Shown: positions 11,190 through 21,844 of the stretch, one piece after another
How positions within the stretch are numbered: the stretch's first letter is position 1
Layout: every line of letters starts with the position of its first letter
From: Phragmites australis
Taxonomy: Eukaryota; Streptophyta; Magnoliopsida; Poales; Poaceae
DNA length: 64,000 nt
Assembly (NCBI RefSeq): GCF_958298935.1
Contig: NC_084924.1
Coordinates: forward strand, 21,549,819 to 21,613,818
Direction: 5' to 3'
Notes under the pieces: model-generated
The model's database searches: none
What the model was told of the DNA's origin: nothing
What the model saw: only the letters and a program-made list of their open reading frames with translations
Made by a program: the position numbers and the translations under genes

Positions 11190-11830
11190 TCCCTGCTGAA
11201 TCCATTAGGGTTTGTGGTGAGCTGTGTTGATCAGGAGACTCTTGGGTTCCTTGCTCAGTTCCGGCAGGAACTACATATTCTGATCGTGAACATTGTTCAC
11301 AGGTGGAAAGGAACTAGGGTTGGGCATGTACCTATTCAGGTGCAAGTTGATCCAATCTACTGCTTCTACTTTGATCTTTGGAGGATAAAAATTGGTTTGA
11401 TATATCTTGCTGGTTCCTTTGTCGAATTATCTTAGTTTGCTGCTGTCTCGAGTTACCAATCTGAGAGTTGTTTGTTTGTTTCTCAGTTCTTTTGAACTAA
11501 CCGCGACCTTTATATTAATTATCTTACTGCAATTGCGGGAAGAAATTTCTAGTTGCTGCTGCTGTGTGTGTTTGCTATTTGACCGAGAGGTGGAATTAAG
11601 GTTCAGATTCTTTAACCCTGTTTTCAGTTAAATTACATGTTGCTGGACTATCCAAAATTTGACAGTAGCACCTACTGTTAGCGTCGTTATTTGTGTCTTT
11701 GCTCTCTGTGTTGATTCCTACACCTCGCAATCATAATCGAGTTTAAGAGTTGAGCATAAGTTCAGAGCTGCTACTATTTTATCTGTGTAAAAAAATCAAA
11801 AGACATATCCTCGCAGTTTAGTACCATGAA
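11190..11830 (+). other. Inserted segment inside gypsy pol, right part (LTR-like)
   Basis: Non-coding continuation of the segment broken by the copia insertion. It has an LTR-like look: GTAGGGTTTGTGG-type leader words, T-rich stretches and a TTTGAACTAACCGCG region. Small ORFs (for example 11407-11631) show no family motif. It ends where gypsy RT-proximal sequence resumes at about 11830. Confidence 0.45.
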
Positions 11831-12588
11831 AGATCAGCAAAATTTCGGGCATTCATAAGCATGTGCTCATCAGGCGCTGTGGTGGATACGAAATAGGAAC
11901 TCGTGCTTATCACCTTCCATTGAGCCAACACGGACGTATTTGCATGTTAGCCGTCCGATATTCCTGGAATCCCTAGGGTGGTGATCGTGCAAAGGCTAGT
12001 TATTCAAGCCTGATACAAAACCCATTTGGCAAAAGATCCACCGTTCGCTAATTATTGTGAAGAAGCTACCCATGAAGAATAAGCAAGCTCCTCAAGGCAG
12101 GCTTTATATGAGAGGTTAAGTTTCTCGAGTGGTTGGCCAACCCATTTATGGAGCGAAAGGCCTATAGTAAGTGGAGAATACGCGTCAACTTCTCTATCCT
12201 CAACAAGGCTGTTCCCTAAGGATCCTTTTCCACTCCCAAGGATCAAGCAGTTGGTTGACTCGATTTCTGGGTGAAAGTTGCTTAGTTTCTTAGATGAGTA
12301 CTCGAGATATCACCGGATTAGCATGTGTAAGGATGTTAAGGAGAAGACCTCCTTTATCACTCTGTTCAGCTACTGCTATGTAAAGATGCCCTTTGGCTTA
12401 AAAGGTACTAGTGTTACTTTCCAACATGGTGTTCAAATTACTCTCCATGACCTAATCAGAAGAATTTTGAAGCATACATTGATGATGTGTTGGTAAAAAG
12501 TAAGCTAAGGAAGATCTTCTCCTTATCCTACATGAAACCATCAATATTCTTAGGAAGCATCGAATAATGTTGAACCCTAAGAAGTAGT
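11830..12588 (+). pseudogene. Ty3/gypsy reverse transcriptase, 5' half, copy 1
   Basis: Read over shifting plus frames. PSDIPGIPRVVIVQRL at about 11960-12005 is the pre-RT segment. Around 12200-12250 comes the degenerate NKA.P.DPFPLP-like motif. Then 12285-12490 gives LSFLDEYSRYHRISMCKD and YCYVKMPFGLKGTSVTFQ, the RT palm, and the DDVLVKS box near 12485-12505. The sequence breaks at LRKHRIMLNPKK (about 12550-12588). The expected next residues (Cys-Ile-Phe...) appear only at 27217, after the CACTA element. Confidence 0.85.
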
Positions 12589-12599
12589 ATGTAAGAAAC

Positions 12600-12990
12600 C
12601 ATCAAAGGAGACACGTTATTAGTGTCAGCTCCTTAGTACGCGTTACTAGTGCACTATTAGTGACAGGTCCAATGCCAACCCGTCACTAATGTGTGGCTAA
12701 GGCTATGACCCAGCCAAGACTCGTCACTAATGAGGGTTTATTAGTAACAGTGAGCGAACGACCCGTCACTAAAGATATTAGTAACGGGTTACATTAAAGT
12801 CCATCACTAATGATTCAGTCATTAGTGACAAGTATATAGGGCACACATAACTAAATGTAGCATACCCATTAGTGACTGGTTGTTATGAGACCCGTCACTA
12901 ATATTAAAATAATTAGTGATGAGTCGTAGTTGTTACCATCACTAATGACAGATCATTAGTGATGGGTGCCCTAATCACCTATCACTAATT
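12600..12990 (+). repeat. CACTA left subterminal repeat array
   Basis: More than ten direct and inverted variants of ATTAGTGACGGGTC, for example CCCGTCACTAATG near 12678-12690 and ATTAGTGATGGGTG near 12955. In En/Spm elements such subterminal repeats bind the element's own protein. The array is shared with copy 2 (63005-63375). Confidence 0.9.
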
Positions 12991-13034
12991 TTTGCCACGA
13001 CCACTCCTATCTGCTCGACCACTCTTATTCGCAC

Positions 13035-13038
<4 letters not shown>

Positions 13039-13076
<38 letters not shown>
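13039..13076 (+). repeat. (CT)19 microsatellite
   Basis: Perfect CT repeat of 38 bp. The duplicate at 63424-63444 has only about ten units. Confidence 0.98.
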
Positions 13077-13078
<2 letters not shown>

Positions 13079-13481
13079 ACCACTCTCATCTCTACTCACG
13101 TCCACTCGCCTCGTCCTCCCGCCGCCACCGTTCGCACCTCGCTGCTAGCACTGCCGCCACCATATCCTGAATACGCCGTCGCCCCCCACTTCCCGCTAGG
13201 GTTAGGGTGATGGATCAAGGTAGTGGTGGGGGCCATTGTCGTTTCCGTGGTGGACTTGGATGGATTTCGACATCTCCTCCATTGGCTCACGCACCAGGCG
13301 TACACTACCTTCGAGGCGTTCCCCCACCGTTGTTCCCCGACTGGCTACGATCGAGATCGGTCATAGTAACCTCTTTTCTTTTTCTCCATATTTGTTTGGC
13401 TCACAGTAACACTCATAGGACACAACTATTTAATTGAGTTTATAGTACATTAGGCTCAATTCATATCATCCTATCATATAG

Positions 13482-14150
13482 GTGTTGAAACCAATCCTAT
13501 GGCTCAAAAAGGTAATCCCTGTGATATGTGGTATTGTACCTTTGCTGCAATCCACTCTAGATGGAAGGAATTTTGTGAATCTATCTATCTCTTTTGACAT
13601 ACGTTCAAGGGGAGAAGGTAGTGAGGATATCACTATTAGGGCCTGTGCAATGCATCACCGATTTCATTATGCATTCAATAAAACTGTCGTTGAAGGGTGC
13701 CTGAAAATGCTTGAGGACCATGGGTTTATTTTTGCCTGACTACAACTATTTTTCAACAAAAGTGCTTGAGGAGGGCGAAGAGGATTTGGTTTTGATCAGT
13801 GATAGGCTTGCTCAATTCGATGAATATGATATGGTATAGTAATATGTAATCCGGTTGTTTTGATATACATGATTGTTAATGTGTATTATTTTCATAATTT
13901 TATTTTCTTTGCTTGTAGGATATTTTTGGTGACACCTTTGAGGCAATTAACTTTTATGCTATCTTAGATCAAGCCATGGAGCATCTTGGGTTAAGTTTTT
14001 GTGGCCCCGGAGTGGACTTCACTCCTGAAGACAACTTCCAGGCTGATATAAGGTTTCATTTAAATGGAAAAGAATCGGCTAATAAGACATTGTTTACTAT
14101 CTATGGTAAAGCATCGGGTCGTCCATGTCAAGTGAGAGTGCACTAGTTCA
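13482..14150 (+). pseudogene. Unrecognised split ORF in CACTA module 1
   Basis: The reading frame from 13482 gives SISFDIRSRGEGSEDITIRA and FNKTVVEGCLKMLEDHG, breaks at a stop near 13737, continues with STKVLEEGEEDLVLISDRLA, and reaches a plausible GT at 13836. After an AT/T-rich stretch ending TTGCTTGTAG (13909-13918), a new open stretch starts DIFGDTFEAINFYAILDQAM and goes on to KASGRPCQVRVH. This exon-intron-exon look suggests a protein-coding origin, but I do not recognise the family. It could be a captured host gene or an old CACTA ORF. Copy 2 carries the first part at the window end. Confidence 0.45.
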
Positions 14151-14356
14151 TGCGCTAATGTATATCGATGAATTACTAGGATACATTACTGTAGATTTTA
14201 ACTATGTTAAATATCAGAGGTTACGTGCTCCGACAAATGCTCAAGTGTAATGATGTATGGATATTTGGATAAGTATGTAAAGTATACATAACTATATTAT
14301 ATGACAGGCTTGAGTGAAATTCAAGTTTCTAGATGTATATCTGTATTCTTGGCTGT

Positions 14357-14775
14357 GAAGACGGCTGCCAAATCCTAACATTGCTTTACGATGTCGTCCA
14401 TCAAAGTTCAGTTTTGTTCTGTTGAATGGGATCTGTTGAAGTACTCTCATTTTGCATGCACGCCTCTGTTCTAAAAGTCGATCTCTTCTTGTAAAAGTCA
14501 TTAGTGATGGATCTTAGTGTTTACCCGTCGCTAATGTGTCATTAGTGACGGGTATCCTTATCATCCGTCATTAATGTTAAATAATTAGTGGGGGTGTCTT
14601 TATAACCCGTTACTAATGTTAAATCATTAGTGACTGGTGTCCTTATAACCCATCACTAAATGCAGTCTTGTTAACTCCCTGGCGGGGCCATTTATTAGTG
14701 ATGGGTTGTTATAAGAGCAGTCACTAATGGCTCACTCAAAAGTGACAGTTGTCCTTATAACCCGTCACTATTGAA
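14357..14775 (+). repeat. CACTA module 1 tail: terminal-exon-like word plus subterminal array
   Basis: GAAGACGGCTGCCAAATCC at 14357-14375 is followed after about 130 bp by an array of ATTAGTGACGGGT variants (14505-14775). The same word plus array occurs at 18991, 20065 (partial) and 26431. Here no polypyrimidine-AG directly precedes the word. Confidence 0.75.
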
Positions 14776-15083
14776 TGATGTTTACTGTTATTCTATTCAC
14801 TGAGCAGCACGACCAGACAGTGTCTATCCATCGTGGCTGTTCGACAAAGGGGTGATTTTTTTAGCAATTCTGTTGAGGCTAAATCAAATCTCGGTGATTG
14901 AAGTTGGTGTCTATTCCTGCCCTTTGAAGGTTTGCCTCCTCCCTCTCCTCCTCCTATTGCTCATATTTGCATGGTGGATTCTAGGGTTTTTAGTTGGAAT
15001 CAACAAGTTTGCTCCTTCTCTCAGATCTTGATATATATGGATTGTCCCCCTTAGTGTACATGCGTAACCTACGTCTAATGTTT

Positions 15084-15143
15084 GGGAGTGTTTGATTATA
15101 AATATGACTTGACAACTCGTCATATTTATAAGTAGATGCTCCC
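15084..15143. repeat. Short inverted repeat upstream of TNP2
   Basis: TTATAAATATGAC (15096-15108) is followed, after 10 nt, by its exact reverse complement (15119-15131). Outer GGGAG and CTCCC (15084-15088, 15139-15143) extend the stem. The core includes TATAAATA and could also serve as a TATA element. A close copy is at 21403-21461. Confidence 0.85.
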
Positions 15144-15167
15144 GAATTGTCCATGTACTTTGGACAG

Positions 15168-15376
15168 TTCGAAGATATGTGGCCCAAGTAGTAGGTTTAT
15201 GTGCTCTTGTATGGTTCTAGAGAGAATTTTGGTGGCATCTTCATGTTGTTGTCTAGATACATACCCTCTCAGCTCGTTGTCGAGACGTGTATTTGGAGAA
15301 CAGCGGAGAGGTGCTGCCAAAATTTTCTCCAGCGTACAAGAGTATGGAAACCTACTCGGGCACACATCCTCGAATG
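15168..15376. repeat. Large imperfect hairpin in the TNP2 leader
   Basis: Left arm 15168-15276 pairs with right arm 15281-15376. Apex CTCG-TTGT-CGAG is perfect (15273-15284). Other paired blocks are AATTTTGG with CCAAAATT, CTCTTGTA with TACAAGAG, and AGTAGGTTT with AAACCTACT. A paralogous hairpin is at 21485-21692, upstream of the second transposase gene. Confidence 0.85.
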
Positions 15377-15581
15377 GGATTAGGACCTATCTTTGCCTAT
15401 TAGAAATTAGTTAGGATCATTCGCCATAGATAATATGTATCATATTTGAATGTTAATTGTTGTCTTAATATCACTAGAACACACATACACACTTAATTTA
15501 GTTAAATCGAGTTAGAATTTTTATACTTATTCTACCTTCTCTGTCGTTTCTATTTAGAATTAATATTTTTTCAATTGGTAG

Positions 15582-18500
15582 ATGGTGGACTGAAGTTTTA
15601 TGTACCTTGATTGCCGTACTTGTAACGAGTACATAAACGGGGTGAAGTCTTTCTTGATTGTCGCGGTGGCGGATATGGAAGGTCAGGGTAAAACGGCAAT
15701 TTGGTATCCATATTGTGATTGCAAGAATGAGAAGAAGTTCCCGAAACCTGATAATGTGTACAATCACTTGTTAAGGCGTGGATTCAAAGAGAGATATCAT
15801 GTTTGGAACAAACACGGTGAGAAAGGCCTTAATGAAGGGGAAATGGATCAAGTCCTTCCGAACGGTAGTACAGATCAAGGACTCCCTCTAGCCAGTGATA
15901 TGGATGATTATCTCAGGAACGTAGACATATTAGGATTCAATGATGACTACGTGGATTTTGTGGAGAATGTGGGCCAAATGGTGCATGATGCTGAGGGGCA
16001 CGATGAGTATAGTGATGGTGACTTTGCCAAATTCCAGGAACTGGTGCGAGACTCGAAGACACTATTTTATTCTGGCTGTAAGGAGAAATACACGTTGTTG
16101 TTTGCAGTGCTTACTTCTGCAATTGAAGCCAACCCATCATTGGTCTGATAGGAGTTTCAAAGCATTGTTTCATCTACTGTCTATGATGCGAAGAAGATAG
16201 TTTGTCCTCTGGGATTGGAGGTAGAAAAAATACATGCATGTGAGGAGGATTGTGTCCTGTTTCGTGGAGGTTATGCAAACCTGGATCAATGCTCTATTTC
16301 TGAAACCCATCGATACAAGCATAAAATGACGGTAGCAACAAGGAGGAAGGCAGTAAGAGGAAAGGGCCTTATAGAAAGGTGATATGGTATTTCTCTATAA
16401 TTCCCTGTTTTAAGCATTTGTTCCAAAATAAAAAGGAATCCCAATTGTTGCGGTGGCACAAAGAGGGTCATATGTATGACGCAATGATACGGCACCCCGC
16501 AGATTCAGCTCAATGATGAATCATTGATTCCACATATGGGTGGTTCGCTGAAGAATTAAGAAATATTAGGTTTGCTATGTGCATAGATGGCATGAATCTA
16601 TTTGGTAACATGAGTACCTCACATAGCACCTAGCCTATTGTACTATCTATCTACAACCTTCCACCTTGGTTTTGTAAAAAGAGAAAATACATTATGTTGT
16701 CGATCTTAATTTCTGGTCCGAAGCAACCTGGCAATGACATCGATATGTACCTCAGGCCTTTGGTGGATGAGCTTAAAGCACTCTAGTCTGAATGCGTTGA
16801 GGTTTAGGATCAGTGCAAGTGAGAATACTTTACCCTACATGCCATGTTGTTCATCACCATCATTGATCTGCCAGCACTTTGTAACTTGTCAAGACAGAGT
16901 AAAAGAAAAGGTGAAGCTTGCCCCTAATGCTTAGATGATACTGAGAGTATGTACTTGAATGAGTCAAAGAAAATAGTGTACATGCGGCATCGATGTTTCT
17001 TTCCAAGGAACCCCTAGTACCAAAAAAGAAGTCTCAGTTTGACGGCACAAGTGAGAAAGTGTCACCAAGGTACCCCTGTTTTCGCTTGCCAAGGCATTTC
17101 AGCGGGCAAGATGTCTATGATAAGGTTAAGGATATCAATGTTGTCCTTAGCAAGCGAAAACAATCCTCCACGAGTGATGAAAATGGGATGTGGAACAAGA
17201 AATCAATTCTTTGGGAGCTTGATTATTGGAAATACTTAGACGTTCCTCACTGTATTGACCTCATACATGTAGAGAACAATATCTGCGATAATCTCCTCGA
17301 TACAATGCTCAATATGAAGGGGAGAATAAAAGATCATGAAAACCCATAAACTGACCTTGAAAAAATGGGCTTAAGGCTGAGCTTCATGTCAAGGATACAG
17401 ATAAAGGGAAATTCCTACCCCCATCTTGCATCACCCTATTGAAGAAGGAAAAAAAAGAATTTTGTGAGTTCTTGCACAGTGTGAAAGTTCCCTTCAGTTA
17501 CTCATCCAACATTAGAAGACTTGTTTCGGTGAAAGAGCTAAAAATGGTTGTCGGCATGAAAACTCATGATTGACATGTGATGTTGACGTAGAAAATTACA
17601 GTTGGAATTAGAAACATGTTGCCAATTAGTGTTCGAGAGGCTATCATGAGCCTTTGCCTTTTTTCAATGCAATTGTTCAGAAGGTACTCGATCTGAAAGT
17701 GCTAGACGAGCTAGAAAAAAGACACTTCGAGACTCTATGTCTTCTCAAGATGTATTTCATTCCATCCTTTTTTTATATTATGGTCCATCTCACTGCTCAT
17801 CTTGTGAAGGAGATTTATTTTCTTGATCCTATGTTCCTGCATGAGATGTATCCATATGAGCAATTCATGGGCGTTCTCAAGTCGTACGTTAGGAATCGAG
17901 CTTTTCCTGAGGAGTGCATCGCGTCGGGTTACTATACAGAGGAGATAGTTGAGTGGTGCGTTAATTACATGGACCCAGATAACCCAATTGGTGTGCCTCA
18001 GTCTCACCACGAGGGTAGGCTCGCAGGGCAAGAAATTCTAGAGAAACATGCAATTACTCCTGAGTCGAAGTCATACGACCAAGCTCATTTTCTCATGTTG
18101 CAACAAATGAGCGAAGTGTCCCCATATATTGATGAGCACAGGCAGTTTCTTCTTTAGGACAATCCGTGGCGGACCGAAGCTTGGCTTGCGAAACAACATA
18201 TGCAAAGGTTCAACACTTGGTTTTCAGATCAAATCAATCAATCAAGTACTCCTACAAGTGATTTGGTCAGGAAACTAGCAGCATGCCTTATATACACAAT
18301 TACAACATATAAATGGTACAATATAAATGGTTACACATTTACACGATTGCCCAAGATCAGAAAAGCACATACCAGAATAGTGGTATCCGTATAGATGCTT
18401 ATGATAACAACATGCATAGGAGCACAAACTACGGTCAGATAGAGGACATCTAGGAACTATATTACTTGGGATTCAAGGTACCCCTGCTTCAGTGCCGTTA

Positions 18501-18763
18501 GGTCTGTGGGACAAAGGGTATTACGAAGACAAGTATGGATTCACTAGCGTTAATCTCAAACTTACTGGATATAAGGACAAACCTTTTATACTCGCTAAAC
18601 AAGTTGCACAAGTGTTTTATGTGACTAATACGGCAAATAAGAAACTTGATATGGTTCTCACTGGGAAAAGTCTAATTGTCGGAGTTGAAAACATGGTTGA
18701 TGATGACGAGTACAATCAATTTGATGAAATCCCACCTTTTACTACAGCAATCATGCCATAGGT
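15582..18763 (+). pseudogene. TNP2-type CACTA transposase
   Basis: Starts ATG GTG GAC TGA: a stop at 15591-15593 stands where the family has Trp. Domains in order: transposase-associated N-terminal region (MYLDCRTCNEYINGVKSF, KFPKPDNVYNHLLRRGFKER; about 15600-15830); Transposase_21 core (IYNLPPWFCKKRKYIMLS near 16650-16700, SGPKQPGNDIDMYLRPLVDE near 16710-16770, then SILWELDYWKYLDVPH and HVENNICDNLLD at 17205-17310); DUF4218 region (17654-18157: MVHLTAHLVKEI, MYPYEQFMGVLKSYVRNRAF); DUF4216 region (18520-18700: KYGFTSVNLKLTGYKD, FILAKQVAQVFYVT). Several frameshifts and stops separate them. The protein would cut and join the element ends in the nucleus. Confidence 0.92.
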
Positions 18764-18990
18764 TGCATAGAATGAGAAGACTCCATACCTATGTTCCGAC
18801 CATAACGAAGGGATCTATGTCAAGAAAGTATGAAAATGGTTGCCACATGCCAAATAAATTTCAATGTAACCTCAAATTTGTAATATTCAGTTAAGTCTGA
18901 ATTTGAACGTAACCACAAATTTATAACATTTTTAATATTTAGTTAAGTTTGAATTTCAATGTAACCTCAAATTTGTGATATGTTTGCAGG

Positions 18991-19225
18991 AGAAGACGGC
19001 TGCGAAATCCTGACTTTGCTTCAGGATGCAACCAGTATACAGGTAAATCCCTTAGAGGGATGAGCACATTAGTGATAGGTGAGAACTTCACGCATCAGTA
19101 AGGATATAGATAGTGACGGGTTAATTTACCACCCATTACTAATGATCGAATCCTAGGACGGAGAGACCCGGTCATTAGTGACGGGTCGTATCTATAACCT
19201 TTGTCACTAATTATATGTTTATAAA
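18991..19225 (+). repeat. CACTA module 2 tail: terminal-exon-like word plus subterminal array
   Basis: GAGAAGACGGCTGCGAAATC follows TGTTTGCAG (a good 3' splice site) at 18982-18990. After AAATCCCTTAGAGGG it runs into subterminal repeats to 19225. An imperfect AT-rich tandem repeat (CAATGTAACCTCAAATTTGT words) precedes it at 18858-18980. Confidence 0.8.
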
Positions 19226-19235
19226 TAACGGGCCC
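19218..19235 (+). promoter_or_regulatory. TATA-like element of CACTA module 3
   Basis: TTTATAAATAACGGGCCC lies directly after a subterminal array and about 120 bp before the acidic ORF. The identical 18-mer is at 20340-20357 after the next array. Confidence 0.5.
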
Positions 19236-19359
19236 ATGAACCTTAGCCTCCGATTTACACATCCTAAGCTTCATCCTTGCTGCTGCACCCACCACCCTGC
19301 TCCTCTAATCCAGCATTGTCTATGGCCGCCCAATGATAGGGACCTGACATCGATCATCC

Positions 19360-19830
19360 TTGGTGCCAGCACTCGACGATGACTACATCGATTGGGACCT
19401 CTTGATGGTGGAGGCGAAGGAGGAGGATGAGAAGGAGAAAGCAATTGACAACGATGAGGCGATCGCTAGCACCCTCAATGAGGCGGAACTCATCAGCGAA
19501 GCCAAGGGAATGACGGAGGCCATTGTCAGTGATGAGGCCATCACACACCTCTTCGCGGAGGAGGTGGAGATGGGTGGCGACTCCTACACCGACGACGGCG
19601 AAGAGGAGGAGTAGGAGGGGGTTGAGGAGATGGGCGGTGACTCCGACACCGACGAGGTGGAGGAGGAGAAGGAGATGGGCAGCAACTTTGACATGACCGA
19701 CGACGATGAGGAGGAGGAGGAGGATGAGGAGATGTGTGACTCCAACATGACCGATGAGGAGGAGGAGGAGGAAGATGAGGAGATGGCCAGTGTCGGTGGC
19801 TACTATGATGATGACACTATTGAATTGTAA
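19360..19830 (+). pseudogene. Acidic low-complexity ORF in CACTA module 3
   Basis: Two open stretches in one frame (19360-19614 and 19630-19830) separated by a TAG. No ATG fits the apparent start; the open frame begins at a TTG, so the true start may lie in an upstream exon. The product is very rich in Asp/Glu, with repeated units such as EEMGGDSDTDE and MTDEEEEEEDEEM. It shows no known domain. Acidic tracts occur in nuclear and chromatin proteins, but no function can be assigned. It sits between a TATA-like element (19218) and a module tail (20065). Confidence 0.4.
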
Positions 19831-20064
19831 TCCATTACTTACCTAGGTTTATGGTGGTAATCCGAATTTAGCAATTTGGATTTAGCACTCTTCTTTTGTA
19901 GTCTGAATGGGTATTTTTTTTGTGTAATTCAGACCTTCTTTTGTAGCGATGAACCTACTTATCCTAAATTAGTGAAAAGGTCAGTTAATTGGAAAAGTGT
20001 GTTAAATTGAGAATGCAAGTGAGATAGCTAATTGCGGACATTTTTCTCATCATCAGATTATCTT

Positions 20065-20345
20065 GCTGCCAAATCTTGACTTTACTTCAGGATGCAGCCA
20101 GTATACATTTAAATAGAGGGATGATCATATCTGTGATGGGTGATAACGCCATGCGCCACTAAAGAGGTCATTAGTGATGGGTTAATTTACCATCTGTTAC
20201 TAATTACCAAGTCTCAGTGACTGGGTGGTAAATCCACTCGCCACTATGGCCCGATCATTAGTGACGGGTGGTAAATTCACCCGTCATTGTGACCCAATCA
20301 TTAGTGACAGGTGGTAAATTCACCGTCACTAATGATGTGTTTATA
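20065..20345 (+). repeat. CACTA module 3 tail: degenerate terminal word plus subterminal array
   Basis: GCTGCCAAATCTTGACTTTA at 20065-20084 and GGATGCAGCCAGTATACA match the module 2 tail; the 5' GAGAAGACG part is lost. Subterminal repeats such as ATTAGTGACGGGTGG follow to 20345. Confidence 0.75.
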
Positions 20346-20357
20346 AATAACGGGCCC
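20340..20357 (+). promoter_or_regulatory. TATA-like element of CACTA module 4
   Basis: TTTATAAATAACGGGCCC, identical to 19218-19235. A TAGCCTC-type leader follows at both sites, so array, TATA-like word and leader were duplicated together. Confidence 0.5.
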
Positions 20358-21402
20358 ACAAACCCTAGCCTCTGATTTTTCCTAAGTCCCACCACGCCCG
20401 CTGCCCATTCCTCCTCGCTTCCTTCTCTTGGTCGTCCCTGAGGCTGCTGTCGTCTCCTTGTTGTCCCCATCGCCCTCCCCGACGCTATCTTCCCCTGCAC
20501 CCTTGTCCCCAACTACCCTGACGACGAGGAGCCTACACCGTTTTTGCCTCCTCCCCAACGAGCACCCCGATGCTGAGGATCCCACCACTGTGCTCTGCGC
20601 AACCATCGTCCTCATCCGCCGAGATAGGCCTCCCGTCGTCCCCTCCTCACTGACGCCTGCCGCCATCGTTCTCATCTGCCATTGTGAGTAACTTTTGTGC
20701 ATTTTTCCACACTATGTGTGCCAGGGGTGAATGCAAATGGTACGTTGGATTATATTACTCAATGATAACAATGGCTAGGTGAGGTTGTGTGTGACAGCAT
20801 AGTCTACTTAGGTGCGACAATATGAATTTAGTAGTTTAGCACAGATGAACTAGGCGCGCTGTTATCTTACCCATTTAACGCTTACTATTGAATACTTAAA
20901 CTCTATGTGTTCCTAATTTTGACCCTTGAGTTGCGATTTCTATGTAGTATTTACGGTAATATAGGAGATAGAGGGTATGTGAATCAATTGTTAGCAGTTT
21001 AGTACAACCATTAGAATTTTTGCTTTTGAATATGCATAAATATGGAGGCTGCAGTGCATGCTATTCTTGGGAATGAATTAAGAGTGCGCTGTCACACATA
21101 CCAATGATATGAGATAGCCAATTTGGCGTTTGGATGGCGACATCAGTCGTAACTCACTTTCTGAGTGTAAAACCTGATAAAATAAACATGTTCTTGATGT
21201 CAATGTTTACCTATTTTTATTCTTGCTTATGTTCAGTCATGACAGCACACAATAATTCTTATTCTTTTTTATCTGCTGTTGTATATTCTTGTCACTAATG
21301 TATGCATATTGCACAACAAGTTCATGATGGTTGAAATTAAATTTGTAAGAAAATCCCAAAAATGAATTTAGGCTGTGTAACCTATTACGTCGTCTCCCGT
21401 TT
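20358..21402 (+). other. Leader region of CACTA module 4, no clear gene
   Basis: GC-rich, Pro/Ser/Arg-coding-like stretch to about 20685 followed by a possible splice donor (GTGAGTAAC at 20681-20690), then AT-rich intron-like DNA. No domain is recognisable. It may be a 5' untranslated exon and intron of the second transposase gene. Confidence 0.35.
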
Positions 21403-21461
21403 GGGAGTGTTTGTTATAAATATGACTTGGCAACTCATCATATTTATAAGAAGATGCTCCC
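21403..21461. repeat. Short inverted repeat upstream of second transposase gene
   Basis: TTATAAATATGA and TCATATTTATAA flank CTTGGCAACTCA, with outer GGGAG/CTCCC. Paralogous to 15084-15143. Confidence 0.85.
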
Positions 21462-21484
21462 AAATTATCCATGTACTTTGGACA

Positions 21485-21692
21485 GTTCGAGGATATGTGG
21501 CACGAGTAGTAGATTTTTGTGCTTTTGTATGATTTTAGAGAGAATTTTGGTCGCATCTCCCTGTTGTTCTCTGGATACACACCCTCTCAGCTCGTTGTCT
21601 AGATGTGTATTTGGAGAACAGCGGTGAGGTGTTGCCAAAATTTTCTCCGGAACCGTACAAGAGCATGGAAACCTACTCGGGCCATATATCCT
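21485..21692. repeat. Large imperfect hairpin in leader of second transposase gene
   Basis: Left arm 21485-21594 and right arm 21599-21692 around a TTGT loop. Matched blocks include GAGGATAT with ATATCCTC, GAGTAG with CTACTC, AGAGAATTTTGG with CCAAAATTTTCT, and TGTTCTC with GAGAACA. Same layout as 15168-15376. Confidence 0.85.
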
Positions 21693-21844
21693 CTAATAGA
21701 ATTAAGAACTATCTTTGCCTATTAGAAATTAGTTTGGATCATTTTCTTTAGATAAGAAATACATCATATTTTCATAAATTCGTATAGAAGTGAATATAAT
21801 TACTAAGACTTATACAATTGTATCTGCATATTCGTATCTACTAG

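Larger units (their letters stand above)
2296..13633. repeat. Segmental duplication, copy 1
   Basis: Collinear with 58036-64000 in the same orientation. By-eye comparison of the shared parts gives about 25 differences in 2.7 kb left of the copia insertion and about 33 in 2.45 kb right of it, roughly 1.1 percent plus small indels. Copy 1 is longer by 5.35 kb because it keeps the whole copia element where copy 2 has a solo LTR. The block spans copia RT, gypsy, inserted segment and CACTA fragments, so it is genomic duplication and not one element. The right limit is unknown because copy 2 runs off the window. Confidence 0.93.

Noticed and set aside
12600..12990. Regularly spaced short repeats, considered as CRISPR
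   Set aside because: Eukaryotic context, repeats occur in both orientations with variable spacing, and match CACTA subterminal repeats.
20382..20702. Pro/Ser-rich plus ORF and Gly/Arg-rich minus ORF
   Set aside because: GC-rich leader composition explains both; at most a 5' exon of the CACTA gene.
21368..21627. ORFs on both strands, similar to those at 14990-15414
   Set aside because: Similar because of the inverted-repeat leader; no support as proteins.
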